Shown here in pieces: positions 1 through 6,507 of a stretch of 27,322 bases of DNA (the first letter of the stretch is position 1; the number at the start of each line of letters is the position of its first letter). The notes beneath the pieces are model-generated. The model had not been told where the DNA came from and made no database searches. It saw only the letters and a list, made by a program, of their open reading frames with translations. This DNA is from a virus. The position numbers and the translations under genes are program-made. The stretch covers positions 1 to 27,322 of IMG/VR virus record IMGVR_UViG_3300032011_000098; one strand, given 5' to 3'.

Positions 1-145
1 AAACAAATATTGAAAATAATTACAGAACACCCAATAGCTAAAAAGAAGCTTTCTAAGGAGCTGGAATTATATTGTAATGGTATAACATCTGTAAAGCATT
101 ATAACGCGGTAGGGATTATGTGGTGGGATTACTGTGCACCTAATA
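1..145. repeat. Terminal direct repeat, left copy (genome circle overlap)
   Basis: Bases 1-145 are the same as 27178-27322 at a constant offset of 27177, except for one mismatch (G at 127, A at 27304). The reading frame that ends at 525 continues unbroken through the join from an ATG at 27067. The simplest reading is a circular or circularly permuted genome of about 27,177 bp written slightly beyond one unit. A true 145-bp terminal repeat is possible but less likely, because the join falls inside a gene. Confidence 0.93.
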
Positions 146-525
146 TGGTAAATACATATCCAACATACTTCAAAAAGCTACCAGCGCTTGTAGCAAAAAT
201 AAATAAAGAAAAAAGACCTTCAAAAAATTATATGCTTTTTATTGGAGAAACTGGAGTACAAACTAGTCAATTACCTTGCTTGTCTTTATTTCAATTTCAA
301 ATTAGCAATAATAAATTACATATAACAGTATATCAAAGGTCAGCAGATAGTAATTTAGGCCTGCCTAGTGATATATATCATGCTTATTTAATAAGTAAAA
401 TGATTGATATCCCATTAGCTAATATAACTTTTTTCATAGGCAACGCTCATATTTATGCTAATAATATAGATAAAACTAGCTTACTATTAAATGGCTCTCC
501 TGTAAAATTTGAATTAAATGTATAA
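1..525 (+). CDS. Thymidylate synthase / dCMP hydroxymethylase superfamily protein (3' part; gene wraps the join)
   Basis: This is the C-terminal part of a protein that starts at 27067 on the other side of the circle (about 211 aa in all; the frame is open from base 1). Numbering from the TTG at 10, it aligns without gaps to the thymidylate synthase core. It has LPC with the catalytic Cys (C90), FQF, YQRSAD (R110, S111, D113), LGLP, and NAHIY (H147, Y149), matching E. coli ThyA C146, R166, S167, D169, H207 and Y209. The residue equal to ThyA N177 is Asp (D121); Asp there is the dCMP-selecting residue in T4 dCMP hydroxymethylase. The residue equal to H147 is Leu. Compared with ThyA (264 aa) it lacks much of the N-terminal region and about 50 C-terminal residues. 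It may act on dCMP, or be a degenerate or repurposed relative. The superfamily call is firm; substrate and activity are inferred. Confidence 0.75.
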   Translation, partial: KQILKIITEHPIAKKKLSKELELYCNGITSVKHYNAVGIMWWDYCAPNMVNTYPTYFKKLPALVAKINKEKRPSKNYMLFIGETGVQTSQLPCLSLFQFQISNNKLHITVYQRSADSNLGLPSDIYHAYLISKMIDIPLANITFFIGNAHIYANNIDKTSLLLNGSPVKFELNV

Positions 526-772
526 AAAAATGAATGCACAAATAATAAATGTAATTGGACCTTACGATGGACCTTATGATTTTAATATAATAACGTATAA
601 ATTAAAATTACCAAATGGTGAAATAATTGCTTGGCATGAAAACGGCAGAAGAGGGTTCCCAAAAAACTTAAGTAAAAATTGTCTTATAACAGGGTTAAAA
701 CTTTTAGGGACTAGACCTAATTATAAAAATAGTAAAATAAAACAATTACATAAACAAGTTTCTTTGTTTTGA
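518..772 (+). CDS. Hypothetical protein, 84 aa
   Basis: The start ATG overlaps the end of the thymidylate-synthase-like gene by 8 bases, and the stop overlaps the TTG start of ninG (TTGA), so translational coupling is likely. The protein is basic, with a beta-rich N-terminal half (a GPYDGPYD segment, then a KLPNGEIIAWHENG hairpin-like stretch) and a Lys-rich tail. No family was recognised. It sits between a nucleotide-metabolism-type gene and a recombination nuclease, but function cannot be assigned from position. Confidence 0.7.
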   Translation: MYKKMNAQIINVIGPYDGPYDFNIITYKLKLPNGEIIAWHENGRRGFPKNLSKNCLITGLKLLGTRPNYKNSKIKQLHKQVSLF

Positions 773-1179
773 AAAAATCTATTAGCAAACTAAAAAAAGA
801 ACTAGATAAATGGTTTAGTCTTTACATTAGACTAAGAGAGGCAACAGCAGAGGGTTCAATACAATGCTTCACCTGCTCACACATTTCGCATTATAGGTCA
901 GGTATGCAATGTGGTCACTTTCAAAGCAGACGGCATCACTCAACGAGGTGGCATGAACAAAATTGTCAAGTTCAATGTGTGAAGTGTAATATGTATGAAC
1001 AGGGTGAACAGTTTAGGTTTGGAATTGGTTTGGATCACAAATACGGTGAGGGTACTGCTGAAGAACTTGAGTTTTTATCAAGAATGGTTATGAAGTTTAG
1101 CAGAGTAGATTATGAAGAAAAAATAAGTTATTACAAATCGGCTGTTGATAAGTTAAAAAAAGAAAAAGGAATTGAATAA
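769..1179 (+). CDS. ninG: NinG/Rap-family recombination endonuclease
   Basis: This 136-aa protein matches the phage lambda NinG (Rap) family, which cuts branched recombination intermediates such as Holliday junctions and D-loops. The N-terminal amphipathic helix (KKLKKELDKWFSLYIRLR-like) is followed by a Cys/His cluster: C33-x2-C36, C48-G-H50-F, R54/R55-H, then an E-x-N-C segment with C70-x2-C73-N, giving HNH-like zinc-binding geometry. Translation most likely begins at TTG 769, which gives the usual family N-terminus and overlaps the preceding stop by four bases; no in-frame ATG precedes the conserved helix. It probably works with the NinB-like protein at 3204-3587 in phage recombination. 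Confidence 0.88.
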   Translation: MKKSISKLKKELDKWFSLYIRLREATAEGSIQCFTCSHISHYRSGMQCGHFQSRRHHSTRWHEQNCQVQCVKCNMYEQGEQFRFGIGLDHKYGEGTAEELEFLSRMVMKFSRVDYEEKISYYKSAVDKLKKEKGIE

Positions 1180-1200
1180 ATATTTTGCTAAATTTGAAAT

Positions 1201-1557
1201 ATGATAAAAACAGTCTATGCAAGCCAAGAACATAAAGCAATTATTGAAAACTATATGATAATGTGCAAGGAGTTTGCTAAGGAGGTTGCGTCAAAAAACA
1301 AATATCAAAATTATTTACAAGTAATAGAAACGATTATTGACTATCATAATAATTATGGAAACGGGGTTAGGGAAAATAATTGGTATGATTGGCTAATGAT
1401 TATACCGATAAATGTCTCAATAGCAACTAACGGCTTTTTTGCAGGGCTAGAAACAAAAGGAAACAGAGGTATAATAAGGGCGTATAAGATTGTTTTAAAT
1501 GAATTGGTCATCGAAGTCGTTGATAAAATAGATAGACTGGAGCAAATAAATGAATAA
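1201..1557 (+). CDS. Hypothetical protein, 118 aa
   Basis: Starts at ATG 1201, 21 bases after ninG, and overlaps the start of the sigma-like gene by 8 bases. It is predicted to be mostly helical, with a Trp-rich centre (NNWYDWL) followed by a hydrophobic stretch (MIIPINVSIATNGFFAGL) that is short and interrupted for a membrane segment. No family was recognised. An A/T-rich TAAATTTG lies just upstream but lacks a well-placed -33 element. Confidence 0.7.
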   Translation: MIKTVYASQEHKAIIENYMIMCKEFAKEVASKNKYQNYLQVIETIIDYHNNYGNGVRENNWYDWLMIIPINVSIATNGFFAGLETKGNRGIIRAYKIVLNELVIEVVDKIDRLEQINE

Positions 1558-2113
1558 AATATATAAAGAAATATCAAGCTTAAGTGATAAGTTTAAAACT
1601 ATGTGCTATGGTCTAACACAAAATGAAACAGATATTGAAGAGGCCGTACAAGAATTATTTGTTTATTTTTTAGAACGACCTGAATTGGTAAAAAAAGTAT
1701 ATGATAAAGATGGGCTGGAAGGTATTACAAAATATGGAGCAGTTGTTTTAAAACGAGCGTTAACAAGTAATCGCAGCGTATTTTATTATAAATATAAAAA
1801 ATACTACACGCATATTGATGATTATGCTACTAGTACAACTTATGACGTTACAGAAACAGGAGAGGTAGTCCCAACAAAACATTTGTATAATATACCTGAA
1901 GAAATAGTTGAAAATATAGGATTTAAAAAATTAGATAAAATTGACGCGGCCTTAAGCGAAATGTATTGGTATGACCGAAAGGTTTTTGAATTATATTATT
2001 ACGAAGCGAATACACTTGATTCTTTAGCGAAAAAAACTAAAATATCGCGAGGTAGTCTTTTTGTAACAATAGATAAAGTAAGAACAGCACTAAAAGAAAT
2101 ATTAAATGAATAG
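1550..2113 (+). CDS. Phage sigma-70-like (ECF-type) factor / late transcription regulator
   Basis: This 187-aa protein has the layout of a small two-domain sigma factor. Residues about 10-75 resemble region 2, including a DIEEAVQELFVYFL segment like the region 2.1/2.2 helix of ECF factors (DAEDLVQE-type). Residues about 127-185 resemble region 4, with a D-R-x-V-F-x-L-Y-Y-x-E segment and a helix-turn-helix at about 154-180 (TLDSLAKKTKISRGSLFVTI). A linker of about 50 residues joins them. It may direct RNA polymerase to phage promoters. Its place upstream of the terminase also matches RinA/ArpU-type late activators, whose DNA-binding domain is sigma region 4-like. The five CAAAT-N14-TCTATTATAT elements are its candidate targets. 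The fold call is moderately strong; the target is inferred. Confidence 0.68.
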   Translation: MNKIYKEISSLSDKFKTMCYGLTQNETDIEEAVQELFVYFLERPELVKKVYDKDGLEGITKYGAVVLKRALTSNRSVFYYKYKKYYTHIDDYATSTTYDVTETGEVVPTKHLYNIPEEIVENIGFKKLDKIDAALSEMYWYDRKVFELYYYEANTLDSLAKKTKISRGSLFVTIDKVRTALKEILNE

Positions 2114-2507
2114 GTTTTTTGTTCCTGATAATATTTACCAAGACAGGTTAGCAATATGCAAAGCGTGCGTATATTACTCTAATACCTTAGGGCAATGCAA
2201 ACGCTGTTTATGTTTTATGAAAATCAAAGCAAGGATAGCACCAATGGAATGCCCACAGAAGTATTGGGCTAAGACAACAGAAATGCAAACACCTGACGAC
2301 TTGCCACAAGAAATAATAGATGAAATATTAGATATGTGGAAAGACTTAAAAACAGGTAAAGCAAAAAACCAAGCAGCTAAAAAAAGAATGATTGAAACTT
2401 ACAACACAATATATAACACCTCTTATAGCCCATCAACAAATTGTGGTTCGTGCATAGCATCTTGTTTTGACGGAATTAAAAAACTTTATAAAAAATACAA
2501 TGAATAA
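2106..2507 (+). CDS. Cys-rich putative zinc-binding protein
   Basis: A 133-aa protein overlapping the sigma-like gene by 8 bases. The N-terminal half has a tight Cys cluster (CKAC, then CKRCLC about nine residues on, then a conserved-looking MECPQKYW), as in the small treble-clef or zinc-ribbon proteins common in Bacteroidota phages. The C-terminal part has another CGSC-x3-C group before a basic tail. A metal-binding role is inferred from the Cys spacing. No function is known to me. Confidence 0.75.
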   Translation: MNRFFVPDNIYQDRLAICKACVYYSNTLGQCKRCLCFMKIKARIAPMECPQKYWAKTTEMQTPDDLPQEIIDEILDMWKDLKTGKAKNQAAKKRMIETYNTIYNTSYSPSTNCGSCIASCFDGIKKLYKKYNE

Positions 2508-2691
2508 AAGAACATATAAAACAATTAAGTCAGTTCTTAGAGATCATATAAAAAAGAATGTGAACTCACTATGGACTTTTGAAGACGATAATTTTACTTG
2601 CCTTTTTAATGAATATAGGGCGGTTAAAAAAAATAGAACAATTTACACAAGTGAACAATTATTAAACAAACTACAAAATGGTGATACCTAA
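2500..2691 (+). CDS. Hypothetical protein, 63 aa
   Basis: The ATG at 2500 overlaps the preceding stop by 8 bases and is preferred over an in-frame TTG at 2467, which would give a 33-base overlap. The product is small, basic and helical, with aromatic residues (LWTFEDDNFTCLF). No family was recognised. The 3' end overlaps the DUF3310 gene by 14 bases. Confidence 0.6.
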   Translation: MNKRTYKTIKSVLRDHIKKNVNSLWTFEDDNFTCLFNEYRAVKKNRTIYTSEQLLNKLQNGDT

Positions 2692-2950
2692 CAGCAACTA
2701 CGAAGAAACAGAAATACCTGAATACTACAAAGGCAAGAATGGCTATATGGCAAAAGATGTTGTAGCTAATTTTGACCTTAGTTATAATGTCGGAACGGCA
2801 GTAACTTATTTGCTTCGTTCAAAGAATAAACATGATGACGGCGGAATACAAGACTTAAGGAAAGCAATAAACCACTTACACTTTGAGCTAGACGCTTTAA
2901 CAAGTAAAACAAGAACAGGTGCATTAGCACCGACAGGAGTTAGAAAATGA
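2678..2950 (+). CDS. DUF3310-family protein
   Basis: This 90-aa protein carries the DUF3310 pattern seen across phages: a tyrosine/glycine start (YYKGKNGY), D-V-x2-N-F, L-S-Y-N-V-G, a loop, and a DLRKAINHLHFEL helix. The family is widespread in phages, sometimes labelled nucleotide kinase-like from fusions, but its biochemical role is not settled. It overlaps the genes on both sides (14 and 4 bases), consistent with an operon. Confidence 0.75.
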   Translation: MVIPNSNYEETEIPEYYKGKNGYMAKDVVANFDLSYNVGTAVTYLLRSKNKHDDGGIQDLRKAINHLHFELDALTSKTRTGALAPTGVRK

Positions 2951-3204
2951 CATTATATAAATGCGAATGTGGTAATTCTAAAGAGTTACAAAAAGCCACA
3001 ATGAAAATCATTGATAACAAAGTAGTGGTTGCAGAAGCTTTATGCAAGTGTGGTCTATACATGGACAGCGACCCCACAGACGGAATACCAAACCTAAAAA
3101 GAACCGAAGCATCATTAAGTAAAAAAAAAAGAGGTGAAAAACTTTGGGATAGTGCAAAAGAAAAACTAATTGGTGAACGAGGTGTTAACGAACCGTTTGA
3201 CTAA
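2947..3204 (+). CDS. Small zinc-ribbon protein
   Basis: An 85-aa protein with CECG near the N-terminus and CKCG about 27 residues later, the standard two-knuckle zinc-ribbon arrangement, followed by a basic helical tail (SKKKRGEKLWDSAKEKL). It overlaps the previous gene by four bases (ATGA) and shares one base with the next. Small zinc-ribbon proteins next to recombination genes are common in flavobacterial phages. Nucleic-acid binding is plausible but unproven. Confidence 0.75.
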   Translation: MTLYKCECGNSKELQKATMKIIDNKVVVAEALCKCGLYMDSDPTDGIPNLKRTEASLSKKKRGEKLWDSAKEKLIGERGVNEPFD

Positions 3205-3587
3205 TGAAGTTTGTAATAAAAGACAAGCAAGATAAACAAAGCTTGATAAACTATTTAAAAGAGTTAGAAAACAATTATATAGTTGATGTCAAGAAACAAA
3301 GAAACAATAGGTCTAATATGCAGAACAGTTATTATTGGAAATGTATTGTACAAGGACTAGCCGAAGAACTAGGATATTTTCCTGACGAAATGCACGAGAT
3401 ATTAAAAGTGAAGTTTGCAAGTGAATGGCAAAGCATAGAGATACACGACAAGACAATAGGACTTCAAGTTGTAAAGAGTTCAGCAAGAATGAACACTAAA
3501 GAGTTTGAAGTCTATGCAGACCAAATAAGGATTTGGGCTTTGACAGAACTAGGCATAAGATTAATGATGCCAAATGAATATCAATAA
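3204..3587 (+). CDS. NinB-like recombination mediator
   Basis: A 127-aa protein resembling the lambda NinB (Orf) family, which binds single-stranded DNA and helps load recombinase. Matching features are an R-x3-MQN-x-YYW segment near residues 36-46, PDEMHEILKVKF, and a C-terminal STK-like EF-x-VYADQIRIWALTELGI helix ending in a proline-containing strand. It is the last gene before the first late-type promoter element, which begins inside its 3' end at 3571. Together with NinG it suggests an Orf/Rap-like recombination pair. Confidence 0.65.
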   Translation: MKFVIKDKQDKQSLINYLKELENNYIVDVKKQRNNRSNMQNSYYWKCIVQGLAEELGYFPDEMHEILKVKFASEWQSIEIHDKTIGLQVVKSSARMNTKEFEVYADQIRIWALTELGIRLMMPNEYQ

Positions 3588-3599
3588 TTTCTATTATAT
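3571..3599 (+). promoter_or_regulatory. Candidate phage late promoter P1 (before TerS)
   Basis: CAAAT at 3571 is followed 14 bases later by TCTATTATAT at 3590. The CAAAT-to-TATTAT spacer is 16 bp, normal for a -35/-10 pair. The same two-part element occurs before 5145, 14293, 15593 and 17994. A start site near 3604 would put a TTG at 3609 almost on it, and favours ATG 3633 for TerS. Confidence 0.65.
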
Positions 3600-3632
3600 A
3601 ATATAGAATTGAATAATCAATCTATTTCAATT

Positions 3633-3902
3633 ATGGATAAACGAAGAAACAATGGCGGTTCTAGGAAAGGAGCAGGACGCAAAAGCAAAGCTGACGAACA
3701 GAAGTTAATAGAGAACTTAACGCCTATGAATAGTATGGCTTTAAAGTCTTTAGAGCAGGGCTTAGAGAAAAAGGAACAATGGGCTGTCAAATTGTTCTTT
3801 GAATACTTTTATGGGAAACCTCAACAAAGAGTAGATGTTACTTCAAATGAAGAAAGTATCAATATGCCTTTAATAAACTTTGTAGAAACTGAAACTGAAT
3901 AG
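3633..3902 (+). CDS. terS: Terminase small subunit
   Basis: An 89-aa protein with the typical Bacteroidota phage TerS start, NNGGSRKGAGRKSKADE, a basic glycine-rich DNA-binding lead-in. A helical region follows, then a conserved-looking WAVKLFFEYFYGKP segment and an acidic tail. TerS recognises the packaging site and regulates the TerL motor. ATG 3633 is chosen over TTG 3609 because it gives the usual family N-terminus and leaves a leader after the promoter element. It overlaps TerL by 14 bases. Confidence 0.82.
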   Translation: MDKRRNNGGSRKGAGRKSKADEQKLIENLTPMNSMALKSLEQGLEKKEQWAVKLFFEYFYGKPQQRVDVTSNEESINMPLINFVETETE

Positions 3903-5091
3903 TAAATATCAAGCACTATTTTCTGCTGACGCTAGGTACTTCATAATCACAGGGGGGCGAGGGTCAGGTAAGTCTTTTGCTGTAACGGTGTTCTTGACAC
4001 TATTAACAATGTCAAAGAATATAAGAGTATTGTTTACAAGATACACAATGGTATCAGCTCACTTGTCAATCATACCTGAGTTCTTAGAAAAGATAGGACT
4101 ACTAGGTTTTGAGAATATCTTTAGTGTCAACAAAGCAGAGGTTGTAAACTTAGGCAATCAATCTGACATATTATTCAGAGGTATTAAAACGTCATCAGGA
4201 AACCAAACGGCATCATTGAAATCATTACAAGGCATAAGCTGTTGGGTTTTAGACGAAGCCGAAGAACTTATTGACGAAGATATATTTGATACAATAGATT
4301 TGAGTATTAGAGAGAAAGGAATTCAGAACAGAATTATATTAGTATTGAACCCTGTGACTAAAGAACACTGGATATATAATAGGTTCTTTCAAGACAAAGG
4401 CGTTGAAGCAGGTTTTAATGGCGTTAAAGACAATGTATGCTATATACACAGTACATACCTAGACAACAAAGATAATCTCTCTAGCAGCTTCCTAGACCGT
4501 ATTAACACTATAAAGCATAGGAACTTTAAAAAGTATATGCATAAGATCATGGGTGGTTGGCTAGACAAAGCAGAGGGGGTGGTCTTTGAGAATTGGTCAA
4601 TAGGCGAATTTAATCCTGACAATCTACAAACATCTTGTGGCATGGACTTTGGATTTTCAGTTGACCCTGATAGTTTAACAGAAGTTGCTATTGACAAAAA
4701 ACAAAACAAGGTTTATTTGCACGAACATATTTATAAGAATGGCTTGAAGTCACAAGAGTTAGCAAAGATAGTTTTAGACAAAGTAGGTGACAAACTAATT
4801 ATTGCCGATAGTGCCGAACCAAGATTAATCGCTGACCTTAAACACTTAGGGGTTAACATCAAAGCTGTAAAAAAAGGAACTATTGAAAGTGGTATTACGA
4901 GAATGCAAGACTATGAATTAATTGTATCGCCACCCTCTACCAATATAGCAAAGGAACTTAACAACTATGTCTATGCAGACAAGGGTTCAAAACTATATGT
5001 TGACAACTACAACCACGCAATAGACGGCATAAGATATAATGTGATATATCACTTAGACAATCCTAATGCAGGAAAGTATTTTATACATTAA
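3889..5091 (+). CDS. terL: Terminase large subunit (packaging ATPase/nuclease), probable CTG start
   Basis: From CTG 3889 this is a 400-aa TerL (Terminase_3 type). The start region reads KLNSKYQALF, then the Walker A motif GGRGSGKS at about residues 22-29. Walker B with catalytic Glu is VLDEAEE at about 120-126. The RNase H-like nuclease domain has its acidic residues in GMDFG, IADSAEP and HAIDGIRY. The first conventional start codon in frame, GTG 3988, lies after Walker A and would remove an essential motif; a stop at 3883 bounds the frame. CTG 3889 gives the usual family N-terminus and a 14-base overlap with TerS. Either a rare CTG start is used or an ATG was mutated or mis-sequenced here. 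Confidence 0.93.
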   Translation: MKLNSKYQALFSADARYFIITGGRGSGKSFAVTVFLTLLTMSKNIRVLFTRYTMVSAHLSIIPEFLEKIGLLGFENIFSVNKAEVVNLGNQSDILFRGIKTSSGNQTASLKSLQGISCWVLDEAEELIDEDIFDTIDLSIREKGIQNRIILVLNPVTKEHWIYNRFFQDKGVEAGFNGVKDNVCYIHSTYLDNKDNLSSSFLDRINTIKHRNFKKYMHKIMGGWLDKAEGVVFENWSIGEFNPDNLQTSCGMDFGFSVDPDSLTEVAIDKKQNKVYLHEHIYKNGLKSQELAKIVLDKVGDKLIIADSAEPRLIADLKHLGVNIKAVKKGTIESGITRMQDYELIVSPPSTNIAKELNNYVYADKGSKLYVDNYNHAIDGIRYNVIYHLDNPNAGKYFIH

Positions 5092-5101
5092 AAAAACGAG
5101 T

Positions 5102-5130
5102 AAACTATTTTTAACAAATTTCTATTATAT
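5102..5130 (+). promoter_or_regulatory. Candidate phage late promoter P2 (before tail chaperone)
   Basis: TCTATTATAT at 5121 matches the other four copies exactly. The upstream half at the fixed spacing is AAACT at 5102, a 3-of-5 match to CAAAT. It sits in the 53-base gap after terL, with its predicted start about 10 bases before ATG 5145. Confidence 0.5.
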
Positions 5131-5144
5131 AACAAGATAAGACT

Positions 5145-5786
5145 ATGAAAGTAAAAATTAAGAAGAAGGGCAAAAAGAAAAGCTATAATCTTATAACCTC
5201 TTGGGCTGATGTTACCCTTGAAAAATGGATTAAGATAATTGCAGCACAAACAGGAACAAAGACAAAAGAAGCAAGAGCAACAATAACAGCTATGTCTGAC
5301 ATTCCTAAGTCATTAATAAATGAAATGTCTTTAAAAGATGTTGCAGTTTTAATGACTAAGCTAAGTGAGATACAAGCACAAAAAGACACTAAGCTAAAAA
5401 AGATTATAGAGTTAGACGGTTTGCAATATGCGTTCCACCCTAATTTAGATGACATAACTTTGGGTGAATATGCAGACCTTGAAAACTTTATAAAGATTGG
5501 AATAGACAAAAGTATGCCTGAAATAATGGCTGTGCTTTTTAGACCAATAGTTGAGCAAGAGAAAGACATATATTCCATAGCTGCTTATGACGGAAACATA
5601 ACCATAAGGGCGGAGAAAATGAAGCAGATGTCAGCAGAGCAAGTGCAAAGTGCGCTGGTTTTTTTTTGGAATTTCGCAATAGAATTGTCCAAGATTTTGC
5701 CGTCATTTTTAGTGGAACGAACACAGGAGATAGCGAAGAGTTTTCAGACCAAAACTTCGCAGAAAAGTGGGGGTGGTTCGGAGTGA
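5145..5786 (+). CDS. Tail assembly chaperone, short (unshifted) form
   Basis: A 213-aa protein: Lys-rich N-terminus, then a helical core with a W-A-D-V-T-L-E-K-W segment and a LDDITLGEYADLENF segment of the kind seen in phage tail assembly chaperones. It ends in an amphipathic helix and SGGGSE. Near its 3' end a run of nine T (5659-5667) contains the heptamer T TTT TTT in the right frame. Beyond it a -1 frame stays open to 5935 and encodes a protein-like domain. This is the gpG/gpGT arrangement: both forms are needed for tail assembly, in a fixed ratio. Unusually, the gene lies about 6.8 kb upstream of the tape measure gene rather than next to it. Chaperone identity is inferred from the frameshift layout and sequence character. 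Confidence 0.65.
   Translation: MKVKIKKKGKKKSYNLITSWADVTLEKWIKIIAAQTGTKTKEARATITAMSDIPKSLINEMSLKDVAVLMTKLSEIQAQKDTKLKKIIELDGLQYAFHPNLDDITLGEYADLENFIKIGIDKSMPEIMAVLFRPIVEQEKDIYSIAAYDGNITIRAEKMKQMSAEQVQSALVFFWNFAIELSKILPSFLVERTQEIAKSFQTKTSQKSGGGSE
5660..5666 (+). promoter_or_regulatory. Programmed -1 frameshift slippery site
   Basis: In the 5145 frame the codons are GTT TTT TTT TGG, so T-TTT-TTT at 5660-5666 is a perfect X-XXY-YYZ heptamer. Slipping back one base continues as TTG GAA TTT in the frame that ends at 5935. The fusion would be 263 aa (174 + 89). The downstream sequence was not folded, so no stimulator structure is claimed. Confidence 0.7.
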
Positions 5787-5935
5787 TGCACAGGCTTTGT
5801 AACCAAGACATAAGCAAGTTAGAAACAATATCTAAATTGAACTTATTGGAATGTTTGACTTGGTTAACTTATGAAACAGATTTGAATTTAAGTAATAAAG
5901 TAAATATAAATGATAGCAAACAAAACTTACAATAA
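5666..5935 (+). CDS. Tail assembly chaperone, -1 frameshift extension
   Basis: An 89-codon extension in the -1 frame, overlapping the short form by 121 bases and made by slippage at 5660-5666 rather than by starting at the TTG. Its core, NFAEKWGWFGVMHRLC followed by DISKLETISKL and an L-x-E-C-L-T-W-L-x-YETD helix, looks like the conserved gpT-type extension in Bacteroidota phages (KWGWY, gDi, i-x-L-x2-L). Both frames look protein-like in the overlap, which argues against a simple base-calling error in the T run. It overlaps the next gene by 26 bases. Confidence 0.65.
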   Translation: MEFRNRIVQDFAVIFSGTNTGDSEEFSDQNFAEKWGWFGVMHRLCNQDISKLETISKLNLLECLTWLTYETDLNLSNKVNINDSKQNLQ

Positions 5936-6440
5936 CGTTATAGACACCCTTAAACAGTTGGGTGACGAACACCAACAGATTACAACAACAACAACAGGGG
6001 ACATTTGGAAAATTGATTTAAGTAACGAAACGCTGTTTCCTTTGTTTCATATAAACCCTGTTAGCGTAAGCACAGGGCAATCTCAATTAATTTATAACTT
6101 TCAGCTATTTGTTATGGATGCTGTAACTGAAAAAGAGAATTGGACAGAAGCTAATTTTCAATCGGCTAATTATTTAAGTAATGAACAAGAAGTAATGTCA
6201 AGCTGTTTGCAAGTGTGTGTTGATATAATAGGAATGATGCGACATAGTAAATGGCAAGGTGCAGGTGAATTAGATATTAATGACCCTGTTTATTTTACAG
6301 AGGGTGAATATAGCTTAGAGCCGTTTCAGGAAAGGTTTGATAATCTTTTAACAGGGTGGGTGTTTTCAATAGGCGTGTTGGTTCAAAATGACTTTCAAAC
6401 TTGTACGATACCTGTTGCAGATAATCCAATAGGTAAATAA
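5910..6440 (+). CDS. Virion protein, possible tail terminator/completion protein
   Basis: A 176-aa protein of a type common in Bacteroidota phages. It has a polar Thr-rich N-terminus, a TLFPLFHINPVSV strand, a Cys-containing helix (LQVCVDIIGMMR), and a C-terminal EPFQERFDNLLTGWVFSIGV segment. Its size and its place between the tail chaperone and a neck-like protein suggest tail completion or terminator function. That assignment is from context. I recognise the family as recurring but know no experimentally fixed role. Confidence 0.55.
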   Translation: MIANKTYNNVIDTLKQLGDEHQQITTTTTGDIWKIDLSNETLFPLFHINPVSVSTGQSQLIYNFQLFVMDAVTEKENWTEANFQSANYLSNEQEVMSSCLQVCVDIIGMMRHSKWQGAGELDINDPVYFTEGEYSLEPFQERFDNLLTGWVFSIGVLVQNDFQTCTIPVADNPIGK

Positions 6441-6505
6441 TGAAATTCAAAATAGGAAAATACAAAATAGAAATAGGGTTTTTTAAAATAACAATAAATA
6501 TATAA
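6440..6505 (+). CDS. Possible 21-aa peptide
   Basis: A TAATG junction with the preceding gene opens a 21-residue frame, MKFKIGKYKIEIGFFKITI plus two more residues, filling almost the whole gap before 6508. Alternating Lys and Ile/Phe would form an amphipathic beta strand. It may be a real micro-gene or just an A/T-rich leader; there is no other support. Confidence 0.3.
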   Translation: MKFKIGKYKIEIGFFKITINI

Positions 6506-6507
6506 TA

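Noticed and set aside
769-790. TCTATTAGC near 777 as a sixth late element
   Set aside because: It matches only the first seven bases, lacks CAAAT upstream and lies inside ninG.
1172-1196. TAAATTTG before ATG 1201 as a host-type promoter
   Set aside because: The -7-like word matches, but the nearest TTG leaves only 14 bases of spacer, outside the usual 17-23; it may be chance in AT-rich DNA.
5088-5114. Possible A/T hairpin after terL
   Set aside because: Only TTAAAAA/TTTTTAA pairing with no G-C support; too weak to call a terminator.
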